64,000 nucleotides of DNA from Pseudarthrobacter sp. ATCC 49987 (GCF_009928425.1 NZ_JAABNS010000001.1:434001-498000); one strand, 5' to 3'. Positions 52,234 to 61,742 are shown, counted from the first letter of the stretch. The notes: generated by a model not told the origin, from the sequence alone. Numbers and translations: made by a program.

Positions 52234-52273
52234 CTAAAGGTTAGACGTTTGACGTTTGGGGATTAACCTTTAG
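52234..52273 (-). promoter_or_regulatory. Inverted-repeat operator at the MFS-regulator promoter
   Basis: CTAAAGGTTA (52234-52243) and TAACCTTTAG (52264-52273) are perfect inverted arms. Between them ACGTTTG occurs twice in tandem. The proximal arm overlaps the TAACCT -10, so binding would block initiation. The FadR-type protein of the same operon is the probable ligand-responsive repressor. Confidence 0.75.
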
Positions 52274-52331
52274 TGGCGAATATCTCGGCAAGTGACACGG
52301 ACTGCCGTCGCCTTCCATCAGCAACGCGGGA

Positions 52332-55064
52332 TTAGTGGGCGTGCCGGGCCCGCAGGACCACTTTGAAGAGTTCGCCGAGGACCAGCAGCAACACGGCCGG
52401 AACCAGGCAGGCCAGCCACTGTTGACCGGTGAGCGGGACAGTGCCGAACAGGTCCTGCAGCACCCGCATCTGGGTGATCAGCATCGATCCTACGAAGGCC
52501 CACGCGAAGGCCCAGAGCAGTTTCGGGTTGGACATGGTGGAGGGCCCGAAGGCGCTCTCCGTGGGGTAGCGCAGGTTGAGGGCGACGGCGATGTTCATCA
52601 ACCCCAAACCCACAATGGCCATGCTCTGGCCGACCTCGAGCGAGTCGTAGGAGGTCTTGCCGAGCTGCACGAGGACCAGCGTCGCGGCCGCCATGAACAG
52701 CCCGACGACGAGCAGGCGCACCATCATCGACCGGACGATGATGGGCTGGTTGAAGGGCCGGGGCTTGCGGTCCATGATGCCCGGCGTCGCGAGGTCCAGG
52801 CCCATCACCGCGCCAATGGGCGCGACGATCGCCATATGGATCCACAGGACCTGGGCCGGGCCGAGCAGCGCCGTGCCGGCGATCGCGAACGCGGACGATC
52901 CGATGAACGCCAGAATGAACATAAACAGGTTGGCGACCTGGATGCGGATGAACTTCTGCAGGTTGTCGTACACCAGCCGGCCCTCTTCAACGGCCGCCAC
53001 GATCGTGGCGAAGTTGTCGTCGGCCAGGATCATCTTGGCCGCGCCCTTGGCGACGTCAGTACCCGTGATGCCCATGGCGATCCCGATGTCGGCCGCGGCG
53101 ATCGCCGGCGCATCGTTCACGCCGTCGCCGGTCATGGCCACGACGTGGCCCTTGCGCTTGAGCACCTCGACCAGCCGTACCTTGTGTTCCGGCGCCACGC
53201 GGGCGATCACGCCGATCCCGTCCACCTGGCTGTCGGCCTCGGCGTCGGTCATCGCCGCGAACTCGGCGCCGGTGACTGCACGGCCCCTGATGCCCAGTTC
53301 CTCGGCGATCGCCGCCGCGGTGACAGCATGGTCCCCGGTGATCATCCGGACCCGGATGCCGGCGTGCTTCGCCGTGGCGATGGCGGCCACCGCCTCCGCG
53401 CGCGGCGGGTCGACTTCACCGATCAGCGCCGAAATCTCCAGATCCTGCATGAGCGCCATGAGGTCACCGGCCGGATCGAACGACGCCGGCTCGAACTCGC
53501 GCTGTGCCAATGCGAGCACGCGCCGGCCCTGGCTGGCGATGCGATCGTTCGCGGCGAGGACTTTGGCACGCGATTCCTCGGTGAGGGCCTCGGAGCGGCC
53601 GCCCGTCATCCGCCCGGACGAGGACCTGCCGAGGACGACGTCGGGCGCGCCCTTCACGTACGCCCGGATCACGGGCCTGCCGTCGGCGCCGGGCATCCGG
53701 TGGAAGGTGGCCATGAATTTGTAGTCGGAGTCAAAAGGTACCGATGCCACCCGCGGGTTGTTCCTGCGGAACTCCGTGACGTCCACGCCGCCCTTCTGCG
53801 CGAGGACGTACAGCGCCGCCTCGGTGGGGTCTCCGATGACCTCGCCGTCCTGGATGTCGGAGTCGTTGCACAGTGCGCACGGGAACATCACGTAGTCCAG
53901 GTCCCGTTCGGCGTCGCCGGTGGTCCGTTTGACCTGCCCCTCGAAGCTGTAGCCCTCACCGCTGACGGTGTAATGGTGCTGCACGGTCACGATCTCCCGC
54001 ACCGTCATCTGGTTCAAGGTCAGGGTGCCGGTCTTGTCGGAGTTGATGGCCGACGTGGAGCCCAGTGTCTCGACGGCGGGCAGGACCTTCATGATGGCGT
54101 TCTTCTTGGCCATGTTGACCGATCCGACGGACAGGATCGTGGTGACGACGGCGGGCAGCGCGTCCGGGATCGAGCCGACCGCCAGCGCCACGCCGATCCC
54201 GAAGAGCACCGCGAAGGATTCGCCCTGGGCCAGGCCCATCACCACGATGGCGATGAAAGCGAAGAGGGCCGCGACGATGATGAAGATGGTGAGCCGGTCC
54301 ACCTGCTTGGTGAGCGGGGTCTTCTCCGCTTTCTGTCCGGACAGCATGTGGGCGATGTGGCCGACCTCCGACCCCATGCCCGTGGTGGTGACGAGGATTT
54401 CTCCGTGGCCGCGGGTCACGTTGGTGTTCATGAACGCCATGTTCAAGCGGTCCCCGAGGCCGACGTCGTGCCGGCTGATGGAGGCGGTGTCCTTCTCGAC
54501 CGCGACGCTCTCGCCGGTCAGGGCGCCCTCCTCGATCTGCAGGGTCGCCGCCAGGATGATCCGGCCGTCGGCGGGGACGCGGTCACCAGCGTCGACCACC
54601 ACGATATCGCCCGGCACAATTTCCTCTGCGGTGACCTCCGCCATGACACCGTCGCGGCGCACTTTGGCCATCGCCTTCATCATCTTCCCCAGGGAAGCGG
54701 CTGCCTCTTCGGCCTTGCCTTCCTGGTGATATCCCAACCACGCGTTGAACAGGGTCAGGACGGCGAGCCCGATGGCGGTCCCGTATTCCGCGATCAACAG
54801 GCTGACCAGTGCGGCGACCACGAGCACGATCTGCATGTAGTCGCCGTAGTGCTTGAAGAACCGCTTCCAGACCGGCTCTTGCTTTGCGGCGGCCAGTGCG
54901 TTCGGGCCGTACTCCTGCAGCCGTTGCTGCGCCTCGGCCGCGCTCAGGCCGCGGGCCGGGTCCACCCTCAGCTCGGCCGCCACCTCCGCGGGTGCCAGCG
55001 CGTACCAGGCGGCGTCCGCCTCGGCCGGGACCACCCCTGCTGCTGCTTCGGACTTGCCGTTCAT
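52332..55064 (-). CDS. P2-type cation-transporting ATPase
   Basis: A 910-residue pump of the Ca/Mg/Na P-type ATPase group. The N-terminal cation-ATPase domain (GLSAAEAQQRLQEYGPNALA) is followed by the actuator loop EEGALTGESVAVEKD, the phosphorylated Asp343 in NSDKTGTLTLNQ, the nucleotide-site KGAPDVVLG, the hinge [20 protein letters not shown] and a C-terminal six-TM domain. TM4 carries SIPDALPAVVTTIL where Ca pumps have PEGLP, so ion selectivity is uncertain. GAGGAG precedes the ATG. It lies 25 bases after PPK2 in the same operon. Confidence 0.92.
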   Translation of the reverse strand: MNGKSEAAAGVVPAEADAAWYALAPAEVAAELRVDPARGLSAAEAQQRLQEYGPNALAAAKQEPVWKRFFKHYGDYMQIVLVVAALVSLLIAEYGTAIGLAVLTLFNAWLGYHQEGKAEEAAASLGKMMKAMAKVRRDGVMAEVTAEEIVPGDIVVVDAGDRVPADGRIILAATLQIEEGALTGESVAVEKDTASISRHDVGLGDRLNMAFMNTNVTRGHGEILVTTTGMGSEVGHIAHMLSGQKAEKTPLTKQVDRLTIFIIVAALFAFIAIVVMGLAQGESFAVLFGIGVALAVGSIPDALPAVVTTILSVGSVNMAKKNAIMKVLPAVETLGSTSAINSDKTGTLTLNQMTVREIVTVQHHYTVSGEGYSFEGQVKRTTGDAERDLDYVMFPCALCNDSDIQDGEVIGDPTEAALYVLAQKGGVDVTEFRRNNPRVASVPFDSDYKFMATFHRMPGADGRPVIRAYVKGAPDVVLGRSSSGRMTGGRSEALTEESRAKVLAANDRIASQGRRVLALAQREFEPASFDPAGDLMALMQDLEISALIGEVDPPRAEAVAAIATAKHAGIRVRMITGDHAVTAAAIAEELGIRGRAVTGAEFAAMTDAEADSQVDGIGVIARVAPEHKVRLVEVLKRKGHVVAMTGDGVNDAPAIAAADIGIAMGITGTDVAKGAAKMILADDNFATIVAAVEEGRLVYDNLQKFIRIQVANLFMFILAFIGSSAFAIAGTALLGPAQVLWIHMAIVAPIGAVMGLDLATPGIMDRKPRPFNQPIIVRSMMVRLLVVGLFMAAATLVLVQLGKTSYDSLEVGQSMAIVGLGLMNIAVALNLRYPTESAFGPSTMSNPKLLWAFAWAFVGSMLITQMRVLQDLFGTVPLTGQQWLACLVPAVLLLVLGELFKVVLRARHAH

Positions 55065-55089
55065 GACTTACTCCTCATCGCGGCGCTGC

Positions 55090-55911
55090 TTAGAACGGGG
55101 TGGGAATCTGCCGCGGCGTTAGGGTCGGCTCGCTGTAGTCGCCGGCCTTCTGCCGCTTCGGCAATTCGACGTCGAGTCCCGGGAACGGCTCGTAAGGCAC
55201 CTGGCTCAGCAGGTGGCTGATGATGTTGAGCCGGCCGCGCTTCTTGACGTCGTTGTTCGCGACGAACCAAGGCGCCCATGCTGTGTCGGTGGCCTCGAAC
55301 ATGGCGTCCCTTGCCCGGGAGTAGTCGTACCACCGGCTGTAGGACTTCAAATCCATCGGCGACAACTTCCACGTCTTGCGCGGATCGTCCATGCGGCTCT
55401 TGAGCCGCCGGGTCTGCTCGTCCGCGCTGACCTCGAGCCAGAACTTGAGCAGGATGATTCCGGAGTCGACCATCGCCTTCTCCACCTGCGGAGTCATGTT
55501 GAGGAACTTCTCGGTCTGCTCCGGGGTGCAGAAGCCCATCACACGCTCCACGCCGGCACGGTTGTACCAGCTGCGGTCGAAGATGACCACCTCGCCGGCC
55601 GCCGGAAAATGCGACATGTAGCGCTGGAGGTACATCTGGGATTTTTCCCGGTCCGTCGGTGTGGGGAGTGCCACCACACGGAACACGCGGGGGCTCACCC
55701 GCTCGACGATGCGCTTGATCGTGCCGCCCTTGCCGGCCGTGTCACGGCCCTCGAACACGATGCAGATTTTGGCTCCGGTGGACTTCACCCACTCCTGGAG
55801 GGCAACCAGCTCGCCCTGCAGGATGGCCATCTCCGCCTCGTACTCCTTGCGGCGCATCTTCGTCCGGGGCTCGCTGTCGGCGCTCTTCTTGTTTTTCTTC
55901 TTCTTGCCCAT
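55090..55911 (-). CDS. ppk2: Polyphosphate kinase 2
   Basis: A 273-residue PPK2 that transfers phosphate between polyphosphate and nucleotides. After a Lys-rich N-terminus, the Walker A-like loop is FEGRDTAGKGGTIKR (residues ~53-67) and the Walker B/lid start is FDRSWYNRAGVERVMG (from 111). LKFWLEVSADEQTRRLKSR and SRARDAMFEATDTAWAPWF are typical lid and C-terminal segments. A strong AGGAGG site precedes the ATG. It is the first gene of an operon with a P2 ATPase. Substrate class (NDP or NMP) is not assigned. Confidence 0.93.
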   Translation of the reverse strand: MGKKKKNKKSADSEPRTKMRRKEYEAEMAILQGELVALQEWVKSTGAKICIVFEGRDTAGKGGTIKRIVERVSPRVFRVVALPTPTDREKSQMYLQRYMSHFPAAGEVVIFDRSWYNRAGVERVMGFCTPEQTEKFLNMTPQVEKAMVDSGIILLKFWLEVSADEQTRRLKSRMDDPRKTWKLSPMDLKSYSRWYDYSRARDAMFEATDTAWAPWFVANNDVKKRGRLNIISHLLSQVPYEPFPGLDVELPKRQKAGDYSEPTLTPRQIPTPF

Positions 55912-56160
55912 GATCGGCCTCCTAGTCGAGTACTTCCTAGGGCGAATCAGGCAGCCGCGCTGCGGCGTTCAAGGGAACCGGCGCATTCGTCCGTGGAACG
56001 GGGGCGAAGAGGGCACAAACCTGCCGTGGGCGCTCTCAAACGGTGTGCTGCCTCTCCCAGTCTTGCCGCGGCTGGAGGCCGCGTCTACGGCACTAAGACC
56101 CTATTGAGGCTCGTACCCGCGCGGCGACAGCCGCAGCAGCCAGCGTTGCCAGGGATCGGG

Positions 56161-57603
56161 TCAGCGCGGGTGCCGGGCGCCGAGCCGCTGCACGGCCAGC
56201 GCGAGCCAGAGCTGCACCCGGTCCGAGGTCTGGGCGGGGTCGTAGCCGGTGAGTTCGGTGATCTGCGCGAGCCGGTAGCGGACCGTGTTGCGGTGCAGGG
56301 TGAGCTCTTCGGCGACGGCCGCCACGGAGCCGTTGTTGTTCAGGTAGCTCTCCAGGGTGGCCAGCAGCTCGGCGCCGTGGGTGGCATCGAAGGTCCGCAG
56401 CGGATTGAGCGACTCGTTCGCCATGTCTGCCAGGGGAACGTCCTCGCTGGCCAGCAGCAGCGAGGTCAGGCTCAGCCGCTCGGGTTCGTTGACGGGCAGG
56501 CCGTGGCTTGCCGCGTCCCGGGCCTCGAAATAGCTCCAGCGCAGCCCGTTCGGCTTCGTGTAGGCGCCGCCGATCCCGATCGTGGCGTGGATCCCGGCCT
56601 CGGCCAGGTGGTCGCTGAGGCTCCGGGCCAGCGCGCTGGCGCCGCTGCCGTCGTCGGCGATCACGGCCACCAGGTCCTTGCCGACGACGGCGCTCACCGA
56701 CTTTTCGAGCGGCTGCGGCAAGGAGGAAGTCCCCAGCTGCTTGAAGTGGGCGGCGGACTCGGCCAGCAGGACGACGTTCCGGCGGGTGCTGTTGACGCCG
56801 ATGCCGGCGAGCCGCCGGGTCGCCTCAACGGGATCCAGGGTCCCGTGGATCACGTCCTCCAGGACCTGCCCCGCCAGGGCCCGCTGGGACTGGCGCTGCT
56901 TGACCATGTTGTTCAGTTCGACGCTGATCAGGTTCTGCGCGTAGCCCACAATCCCCGAGTCCTCGAAGGGCTGCCTCACCCATAGGGTGCACGCGTCGCG
57001 GCGTCCGGTGGGAATCGGGAAGGACGCCCAGCCCTCGGCGCTCGGCGCCGGATGGCCGGGCATGCTGTTGTACAGCTGGGCGGTGAACTGGGTCAGCACG
57101 ATCTCGGTCCGCAGCATGGATCCGAGGTGCTTGAGGAGTTCGGCCAGCCCGCCGCCGGTGAGGAGCGCGCGGGCCAGGATCTGGTGCCCCGCGATGAGCC
57201 GTTCCAGCTTGGTGAAGTGGTCCGCAGACTGGGCATCGGCGACGAGCTTGCCGATCGCGATGAACGGGGTCTCATACGGCACCTCCACCACCGGCAGTCC
57301 CCAGCGGTTGGCCTCGGCAACCAGGGCGGGCGGAACGGCGTCGTGGGTCAGCCCGATCCCAAAACCGATTCCCACCGCCCCCGCGCGCTGGACCTGGCGG
57401 ACGAAGCGGCGCTGTTCCGGCGCGCTCTTGAGCCGCATGCCGGTGGTGAGGACCAGTTCGCCGCCGTTCAGGAACCGCTGCGGGTCCTCCTGCTCGGTGA
57501 CGGCCACCCAGACAATGTCCTGGTGCCAGGTGGTTTCGGCGAGGCCGGCCTTGGCGAGTTTGAGGGACGGAACCCCCAGCAGGGCAGCGAGTGAAATGGC
57601 CAT
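56161..57603 (-). CDS. PucR-family transcriptional regulator
   Basis: A 480-residue regulator. The N-terminal PucR domain (ISLAALLGVPSLKLAKAGLA, GGELVLTTGMRL) senses a ligand. A GGDEF-related central region is followed by the C-terminal HTH_30, LESYLNNNGSVAAVAEELTL and HRNTVRYRLAQITELTG. It is divergent from the aminobutyraldehyde dehydrogenase-gabT pair, making those genes its likely targets (GABA/putrescine catabolism). TATCCT lies six bases before the ATG on the minus strand. The 249-base gap downstream (55912-56160) shows only the ppk2 ribosome site and no gene. Confidence 0.9.
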   Translation of the reverse strand: MAISLAALLGVPSLKLAKAGLAETTWHQDIVWVAVTEQEDPQRFLNGGELVLTTGMRLKSAPEQRRFVRQVQRAGAVGIGFGIGLTHDAVPPALVAEANRWGLPVVEVPYETPFIAIGKLVADAQSADHFTKLERLIAGHQILARALLTGGGLAELLKHLGSMLRTEIVLTQFTAQLYNSMPGHPAPSAEGWASFPIPTGRRDACTLWVRQPFEDSGIVGYAQNLISVELNNMVKQRQSQRALAGQVLEDVIHGTLDPVEATRRLAGIGVNSTRRNVVLLAESAAHFKQLGTSSLPQPLEKSVSAVVGKDLVAVIADDGSGASALARSLSDHLAEAGIHATIGIGGAYTKPNGLRWSYFEARDAASHGLPVNEPERLSLTSLLLASEDVPLADMANESLNPLRTFDATHGAELLATLESYLNNNGSVAAVAEELTLHRNTVRYRLAQITELTGYDPAQTSDRVQLWLALAVQRLGARHPR

Positions 57604-57748
57604 GGATTCAGGATAACCGGGGGCTGGTCAAGCGCACTAAACCATGGCGTAAACGGTGTGCAGGTGACTATTCCCCGGGGTTGACCGGCTGGCATAGGCT
57701 CGGAGCAGTCTCATTGGGTCCTTTTCAGCGCGAAAGAGGTTGTACACC

Positions 57749-59179
57749 GTGGTTCAAACCTTGCAAAACTTCATCAACGGCGAGTTTGTCACTCCAGCCG
57801 GAACCGGGGTCCTGGACATCGTCAACCCCACCAACGGCGACGTCGTGGCGAAGTCGCCGGTCTCGGTGCAGGCCGACGTCGACGCCGCGATGACCGCCGC
57901 GAAAGAGGCGTTCAAGAGCTGGAAGCACACGACGCCGGGGCAGCGCCAGCTCATGCTGCTCAAGCTCGCCGACGCCGTCGAGGCCAACAGCGGCGAACTC
58001 GTCGAAGCCCAGCACCGGAACACCGGCCAGGTCCGGTCCCTGATCGCGTCCGAGGAAGTTGCCGCCGGGGCAGACCAGCTGCGTTTCTTCGCTGGTGCCG
58101 CGCGGATCATGGAGGGCAAGTCCGCCGGAGAATACTTCGAGGGACACACCTCCTACGTCCGGCGCGAACCGATCGGCGTCGTCGCCCAGGTCGCACCCTG
58201 GAACTACCCGTTCCTGATGGCCATCTGGAAGATCGGTCCCGCCCTGGCCGCGGGCAACACCGTGGTCCTCAAGCCCTCGGACACCACCCCGGAATCCACC
58301 CTCGTCCTGGCCCGCCTCGCCGGGGAGATCTTCCCGGCCGGCGTGCTCAACGTGGTCCTGGGCACCGGCGAGACCGGCGCCCTGATGGTGGAGCACAAGG
58401 TCCCGGGCCTGGTCTCCATCACCGGCTCCGTCCGGGCCGGCATCGCCGTCGCCTCCGGTGCCGCAAAGGGACTCAAGCGCGCCCACCTGGAGCTCGGCGG
58501 CAAGGCCCCCGCGGTCGTGTTCGCCGACGCCGACATCAAGAAGAGCGCCGCGGCCATCGCCGAGTTCGCCTTCTTCAACGCCGGCCAGGACTGCACCGCG
58601 ATCGCCCGCGTGCTGGTCCAGGACACCGCCTACGACGATCTCGTGGCGGCCCTCGTGGAGCACACCAAGACCCTGCGCACCGGCTCGCAGAACGACGAGG
58701 ACAACTACTTCGGCCCGCTGAACAACGTCAACCACTTCAACACGGTCAAGGCCCTGGTCGAGTCCCTGCCGGAGAACTGCAGGATCGAGACCGGCGGGCA
58801 CCAGGCCGGGGAGAAGGGCTTCTTCTTCGAGCCCACCATCGTTACGGGCGCCAAGCAGAGCGACGACATCGTGCAGAAGGAAGCCTTCGGCCCGGTCATC
58901 ACGGTGCAGAAGTTCAGCACCGAGGAGGAAGCCGTCGAGCTGGCGAACGACGTCGACTACGCCCTGGCCTCCAGCGTCTGGACCTCGAACCACGGCACCG
59001 CGATGCGCCTGAGCCGGGACCTCGACTTCGGCGCCGTCTGGATCAACACGCACATCCTCCTCACCGCCGAAATGCCGCACGGAGGCTTCAAGCAGTCCGG
59101 CTACGGCAAGGACCTGTCCATGTACGGCGTGGAGGACTACACGCGCATCAAGCACGTCATGAGCGCGCTCGATGCTTAA
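57749..59179 (+). CDS. Gamma-aminobutyraldehyde dehydrogenase
   Basis: A 476-residue NAD-dependent aldehyde dehydrogenase. Residues visible are the Asn of APWNYPFLMAIWK, the general base Glu248 in HLELGGKAPAVVF, the nucleophile Cys282 in NAGQDCTAIARVL, and KEAFGPVITVQKF. The HTSYVRREPIGVVAQVAPWN context and linkage to gabT fit the gamma-aminobutyraldehyde/betaine-aldehyde branch, giving GABA from putrescine-derived aldehyde. GTG 57749 has an AAAGAGG site nine bases upstream; a TTG at 57740 is too close to it. Confidence 0.9.
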   Translation: MVQTLQNFINGEFVTPAGTGVLDIVNPTNGDVVAKSPVSVQADVDAAMTAAKEAFKSWKHTTPGQRQLMLLKLADAVEANSGELVEAQHRNTGQVRSLIASEEVAAGADQLRFFAGAARIMEGKSAGEYFEGHTSYVRREPIGVVAQVAPWNYPFLMAIWKIGPALAAGNTVVLKPSDTTPESTLVLARLAGEIFPAGVLNVVLGTGETGALMVEHKVPGLVSITGSVRAGIAVASGAAKGLKRAHLELGGKAPAVVFADADIKKSAAAIAEFAFFNAGQDCTAIARVLVQDTAYDDLVAALVEHTKTLRTGSQNDEDNYFGPLNNVNHFNTVKALVESLPENCRIETGGHQAGEKGFFFEPTIVTGAKQSDDIVQKEAFGPVITVQKFSTEEEAVELANDVDYALASSVWTSNHGTAMRLSRDLDFGAVWINTHILLTAEMPHGGFKQSGYGKDLSMYGVEDYTRIKHVMSALDA

Positions 59180-59216
59180 CGCTGTCGCATAACGCTGTCG
59201 CATAACGCCGCCGCAC
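59178..59216 (+). repeat. Three 13-nt tandem repeats overlapping the dehydrogenase stop codon
   Basis: AACGCTGTCGCAT occurs twice (59178-59190, 59191-59203), then AACGCCGCCGCAC. The first copy includes the last two bases of the TAA stop. It occupies most of the 95-base gap before gabT. Confidence 0.75.
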
Positions 59217-59274
59217 AGACTCAACCTGACGCATAACCCGCGCGCATCAACCGCTCGCTTAGAAAGGCTTTTCC

Positions 59275-60630
59275 ATGACCACCACCGCCCATGACATCAC
59301 CTACCGTCTCGAGCAGAAGCGCCGCGTCCAGGCCGATTTCCCGGGGCCGAAGTCCGTTGCCCTGACCCAGCGCCGCAAGGCCGTGGTCGCCGCCGGCGTC
59401 GCGTCCAGCGTTCCCGTGTTCGTCGCCGACGCCGACGGCGGCATCATCCACGACGTTGACGGCAACTCCTTCATCGACCTTGGCTCCGGCATTGCCGTGA
59501 CGAGCGTCGGCGCCTCCGACCCCGCCGTCGTCGGTGCGGTCAAGGAAGCCGTGGAGCACTTCACCCACACCTGCTTTATGGTCACGCCCTACGAAGGATA
59601 TGTCGCCGTTGCCGAGCAGCTGAACCGCCTCACCCCGGGCGACCACGAGAAGCGCACCGTGCTGTTCAACTCCGGCGCCGAGGCTGTCGAAAACGCCGTC
59701 AAGGTGGCCCGCCTCGCGACCGGCCGTGACGCCGTCGTCGCCTTCGACCACGCCTACCACGGACGCACCAACCTGACCATGGCGCTGACCGCGAAGGCCA
59801 TGCCGTACAAGACCAACTTCGGCCCGTTCGCGCCCGAGGTCTACCGCATGCCGATGAGCTACCCGTTCCGCGAGGAAAACCCGGAGATCACCGGAGCCGA
59901 GGCCGCCCAGCGGGCCATCACCATGATCGAAAAGCAGATCGGCGGCGAGCAGGTTGCTGCGATAATCATCGAGCCCATCCAGGGCGAGGGCGGCTTCATC
60001 GTCCCCGCGGCCGGATTCCTGCCGGCACTGGCTGCCTGGGCCAAGGACAAGGGCATCGTGTTCATCGCCGACGAGGTCCAGTCCGGCTTCTGCCGCACCG
60101 GCGAATGGTTCGCAGTGAACCACGAGGGCGTTATCCCGGACATCATCACGATGGCCAAGGGCATCGCCGGCGGCATGCCGCTCTCCGCCATCACCGGCCG
60201 CGCCGAGCTGCTCGACGCCGTCCACCCGGGCGGCCTCGGCGGCACCTACGGCGGCAACCCGGTGGCCTGCGCCGCGGCCCTCGCGTCCATCGGTTCGATG
60301 GAGCAGTACGACCTCAACGCCCGTGCCCGCCACATCGAGGAGATCGCCCTCGGCAAGCTGCGCGAACTCGCCGCGGAACAGGCCGTGATCGGTGACGTCC
60401 GCGGACGCGGCGCCATGCTCGCGATCGAACTCGTCCAGGCCGGCACCAAGGAGCCGAACCCGGAGCTGACCAAGGCCGTTGCCGCGGCCTGCCTCAAGGA
60501 AGGCGTTATCATCCTCACCTGCGGCACCTACGGCAACGTCATCCGCCTGCTGCCGCCGCTGGTCATCAGCGACGAGCTCCTGCTGGACGGGCTCCAGGTC
60601 CTGGCCGCGGCCATCAAGGCGAACGCATAG
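59275..60630 (+). CDS. gabT: 4-aminobutyrate aminotransferase
   Basis: A 451-residue class III aminotransferase converting GABA and 2-oxoglutarate to succinic semialdehyde and glutamate. Visible: LFNSGAEAVENAVKVARLAT (PLP phosphate loop), FDHAYHGRTNLTMALT, IIEPIQGEGGFIVPA, FIADEVQSGFCRTGEWFA (Asp of the PLP ring), the Schiff-base Lys295 in TMAKGIAGGMPLSA, and GGTYGGNPVACAAALAS. It follows the aldehyde dehydrogenase and is probably in the same PucR-controlled operon. An AGAAAGGC site precedes the ATG. No gabD lies in the window. Confidence 0.93.
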   Translation: MTTTAHDITYRLEQKRRVQADFPGPKSVALTQRRKAVVAAGVASSVPVFVADADGGIIHDVDGNSFIDLGSGIAVTSVGASDPAVVGAVKEAVEHFTHTCFMVTPYEGYVAVAEQLNRLTPGDHEKRTVLFNSGAEAVENAVKVARLATGRDAVVAFDHAYHGRTNLTMALTAKAMPYKTNFGPFAPEVYRMPMSYPFREENPEITGAEAAQRAITMIEKQIGGEQVAAIIIEPIQGEGGFIVPAAGFLPALAAWAKDKGIVFIADEVQSGFCRTGEWFAVNHEGVIPDIITMAKGIAGGMPLSAITGRAELLDAVHPGGLGGTYGGNPVACAAALASIGSMEQYDLNARARHIEEIALGKLRELAAEQAVIGDVRGRGAMLAIELVQAGTKEPNPELTKAVAAACLKEGVIILTCGTYGNVIRLLPPLVISDELLLDGLQVLAAAIKANA

Positions 60631-60661
60631 CGAGCCCGGAAGTAGGACACCCGAAAGCAGG

Positions 60662-60696
60662 AGGAGAGCCGCGGACGAATGGTCCGCGGCTCTCCT
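60662..60696. terminator. Bidirectional hairpin between gabT and the AMIN-like lipoprotein gene
   Basis: AGGAGAGCCGCGGAC and GTCCGCGGCTCTCCT pair perfectly around a five-base loop in the gap between convergent genes. Confidence 0.88.
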
Positions 60697-60737
60697 GTGT
60701 TAATTAGCGTGCAATTTCTCGGCGCGTCCTCGGGCGG

Positions 60738-61541
60738 CTACTGCCAGAAAGTGGCGTCAAGCTGGACCGCCACGACGAACAGGTGCTGGCCGCGCTCGAT
60801 CTTCTCGACCTCGTAGACGCGTACCTTCGTCTCCGGAACCGCTGCCATCGGCCGGCCGACGCCGATCCCGTAGCTCACCACCCCTTCAAAGTCCCCGGCC
60901 GGGGCGTAGCTGGCAAGGGCCGGGTATCCGATGGCCGGGGCGGGCGCGCTGGTGATGGTGCTTGCCGTTCCGTCCGCCGTGTGTGCCTGGGCCCCGCGGA
61001 ACACCACCTTGAGGATGGCGCCGGTGCCGGGCATCGGCACGGGCAGGCCGCTGCCGTCGGCGATCAGTTCGGGCACAAACTCGAGGTCGTAGGCGGGGAA
61101 CCCGCCCTGGAACCGGAAGCTCAACTGGTCATAGGGCGGAGTGTCCCCGGGGTGCCGCCCGGCTCCGATGGCATACAGCGCGGGCAGGGGAGGCGCCGGC
61201 GGCGGAGCAACCGGTACCGGGTTCTCATGCGTGGCTTTGAACGGCCGGCCCGGGCCGGGCCAGGTCCAGTCGAGGGCGACCGTGGAGGAGATCACTTTGT
61301 CGCCCGATTGCGGCGGGGCCGTCTCGTCCGAGTCCGCCGGGACGGTGGCGGACGCTGAAGGAGCCGCCGTCGTGGTGGCAGGGGAGGCCGAAGGAGCGGT
61401 GGACGAGGCAGCGGGCTGGCTGGTTCCGCCGGGTTGTGGTGCGGACGGCGTACAGGCGGTGAGGGCCAGCAGCAATGCCAGCATCCCCGCCCCGCCGTTC
61501 CGTGCATTGACGTGGATCTTCCCGGTCTTGATCGCACCCAT
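60738..61541 (-). CDS. Lipoprotein with AMIN-like domain
   Basis: A 267-residue lipoprotein. The signal ends MLALLLALTACT, a lipobox. A Ser/Pro/Ala/Thr-rich linker of ~60 residues leads to a beta-rich domain: LSFRFQGGFPAYDLEFVPEL, GAILKVVFRGAQAHTADG, VSYGIGVGRPMAAVPETKVR and QHLFVVAVQLDATFW. This matches the AMIN-like domain of actinobacterial lipoproteins, thought to bind envelope polymers. ATG 61541 (MGAIKTGKIHVNAR) with a GAGGGGAG site is preferred over longer frames. Confidence 0.8.
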   Translation of the reverse strand: MGAIKTGKIHVNARNGGAGMLALLLALTACTPSAPQPGGTSQPAASSTAPSASPATTTAAPSASATVPADSDETAPPQSGDKVISSTVALDWTWPGPGRPFKATHENPVPVAPPPAPPLPALYAIGAGRHPGDTPPYDQLSFRFQGGFPAYDLEFVPELIADGSGLPVPMPGTGAILKVVFRGAQAHTADGTASTITSAPAPAIGYPALASYAPAGDFEGVVSYGIGVGRPMAAVPETKVRVYEVEKIERGQHLFVVAVQLDATFWQ

Positions 61542-61742
61542 GGTGAGCTCCCCTCGACCCTGCCAGCCTAGGGACGGATGATTGCCCTGCTCAGGGCCGA
61601 AAGTCACGACCCATCGCGGCCAATTCCGGGTCCCGCTGGGCTAGAGTCGTTCCTACCACTGCAGGAACGCAGACCGGCCGACGTCGCCCGGAACCCCCGG
61701 AGCAAAGCTGGCTTCTGCCACAGACCCATAAGGGGTTCATAC

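Noticed and set aside
52335..55220. A 961-codon open frame on the plus strand
   Set aside because: It is antisense to the P2 ATPase and PPK2 genes. Its composition (His/Asp/Gly/Arg-rich) is that of a high-GC shadow frame, and the minus-strand proteins have clear motifs.
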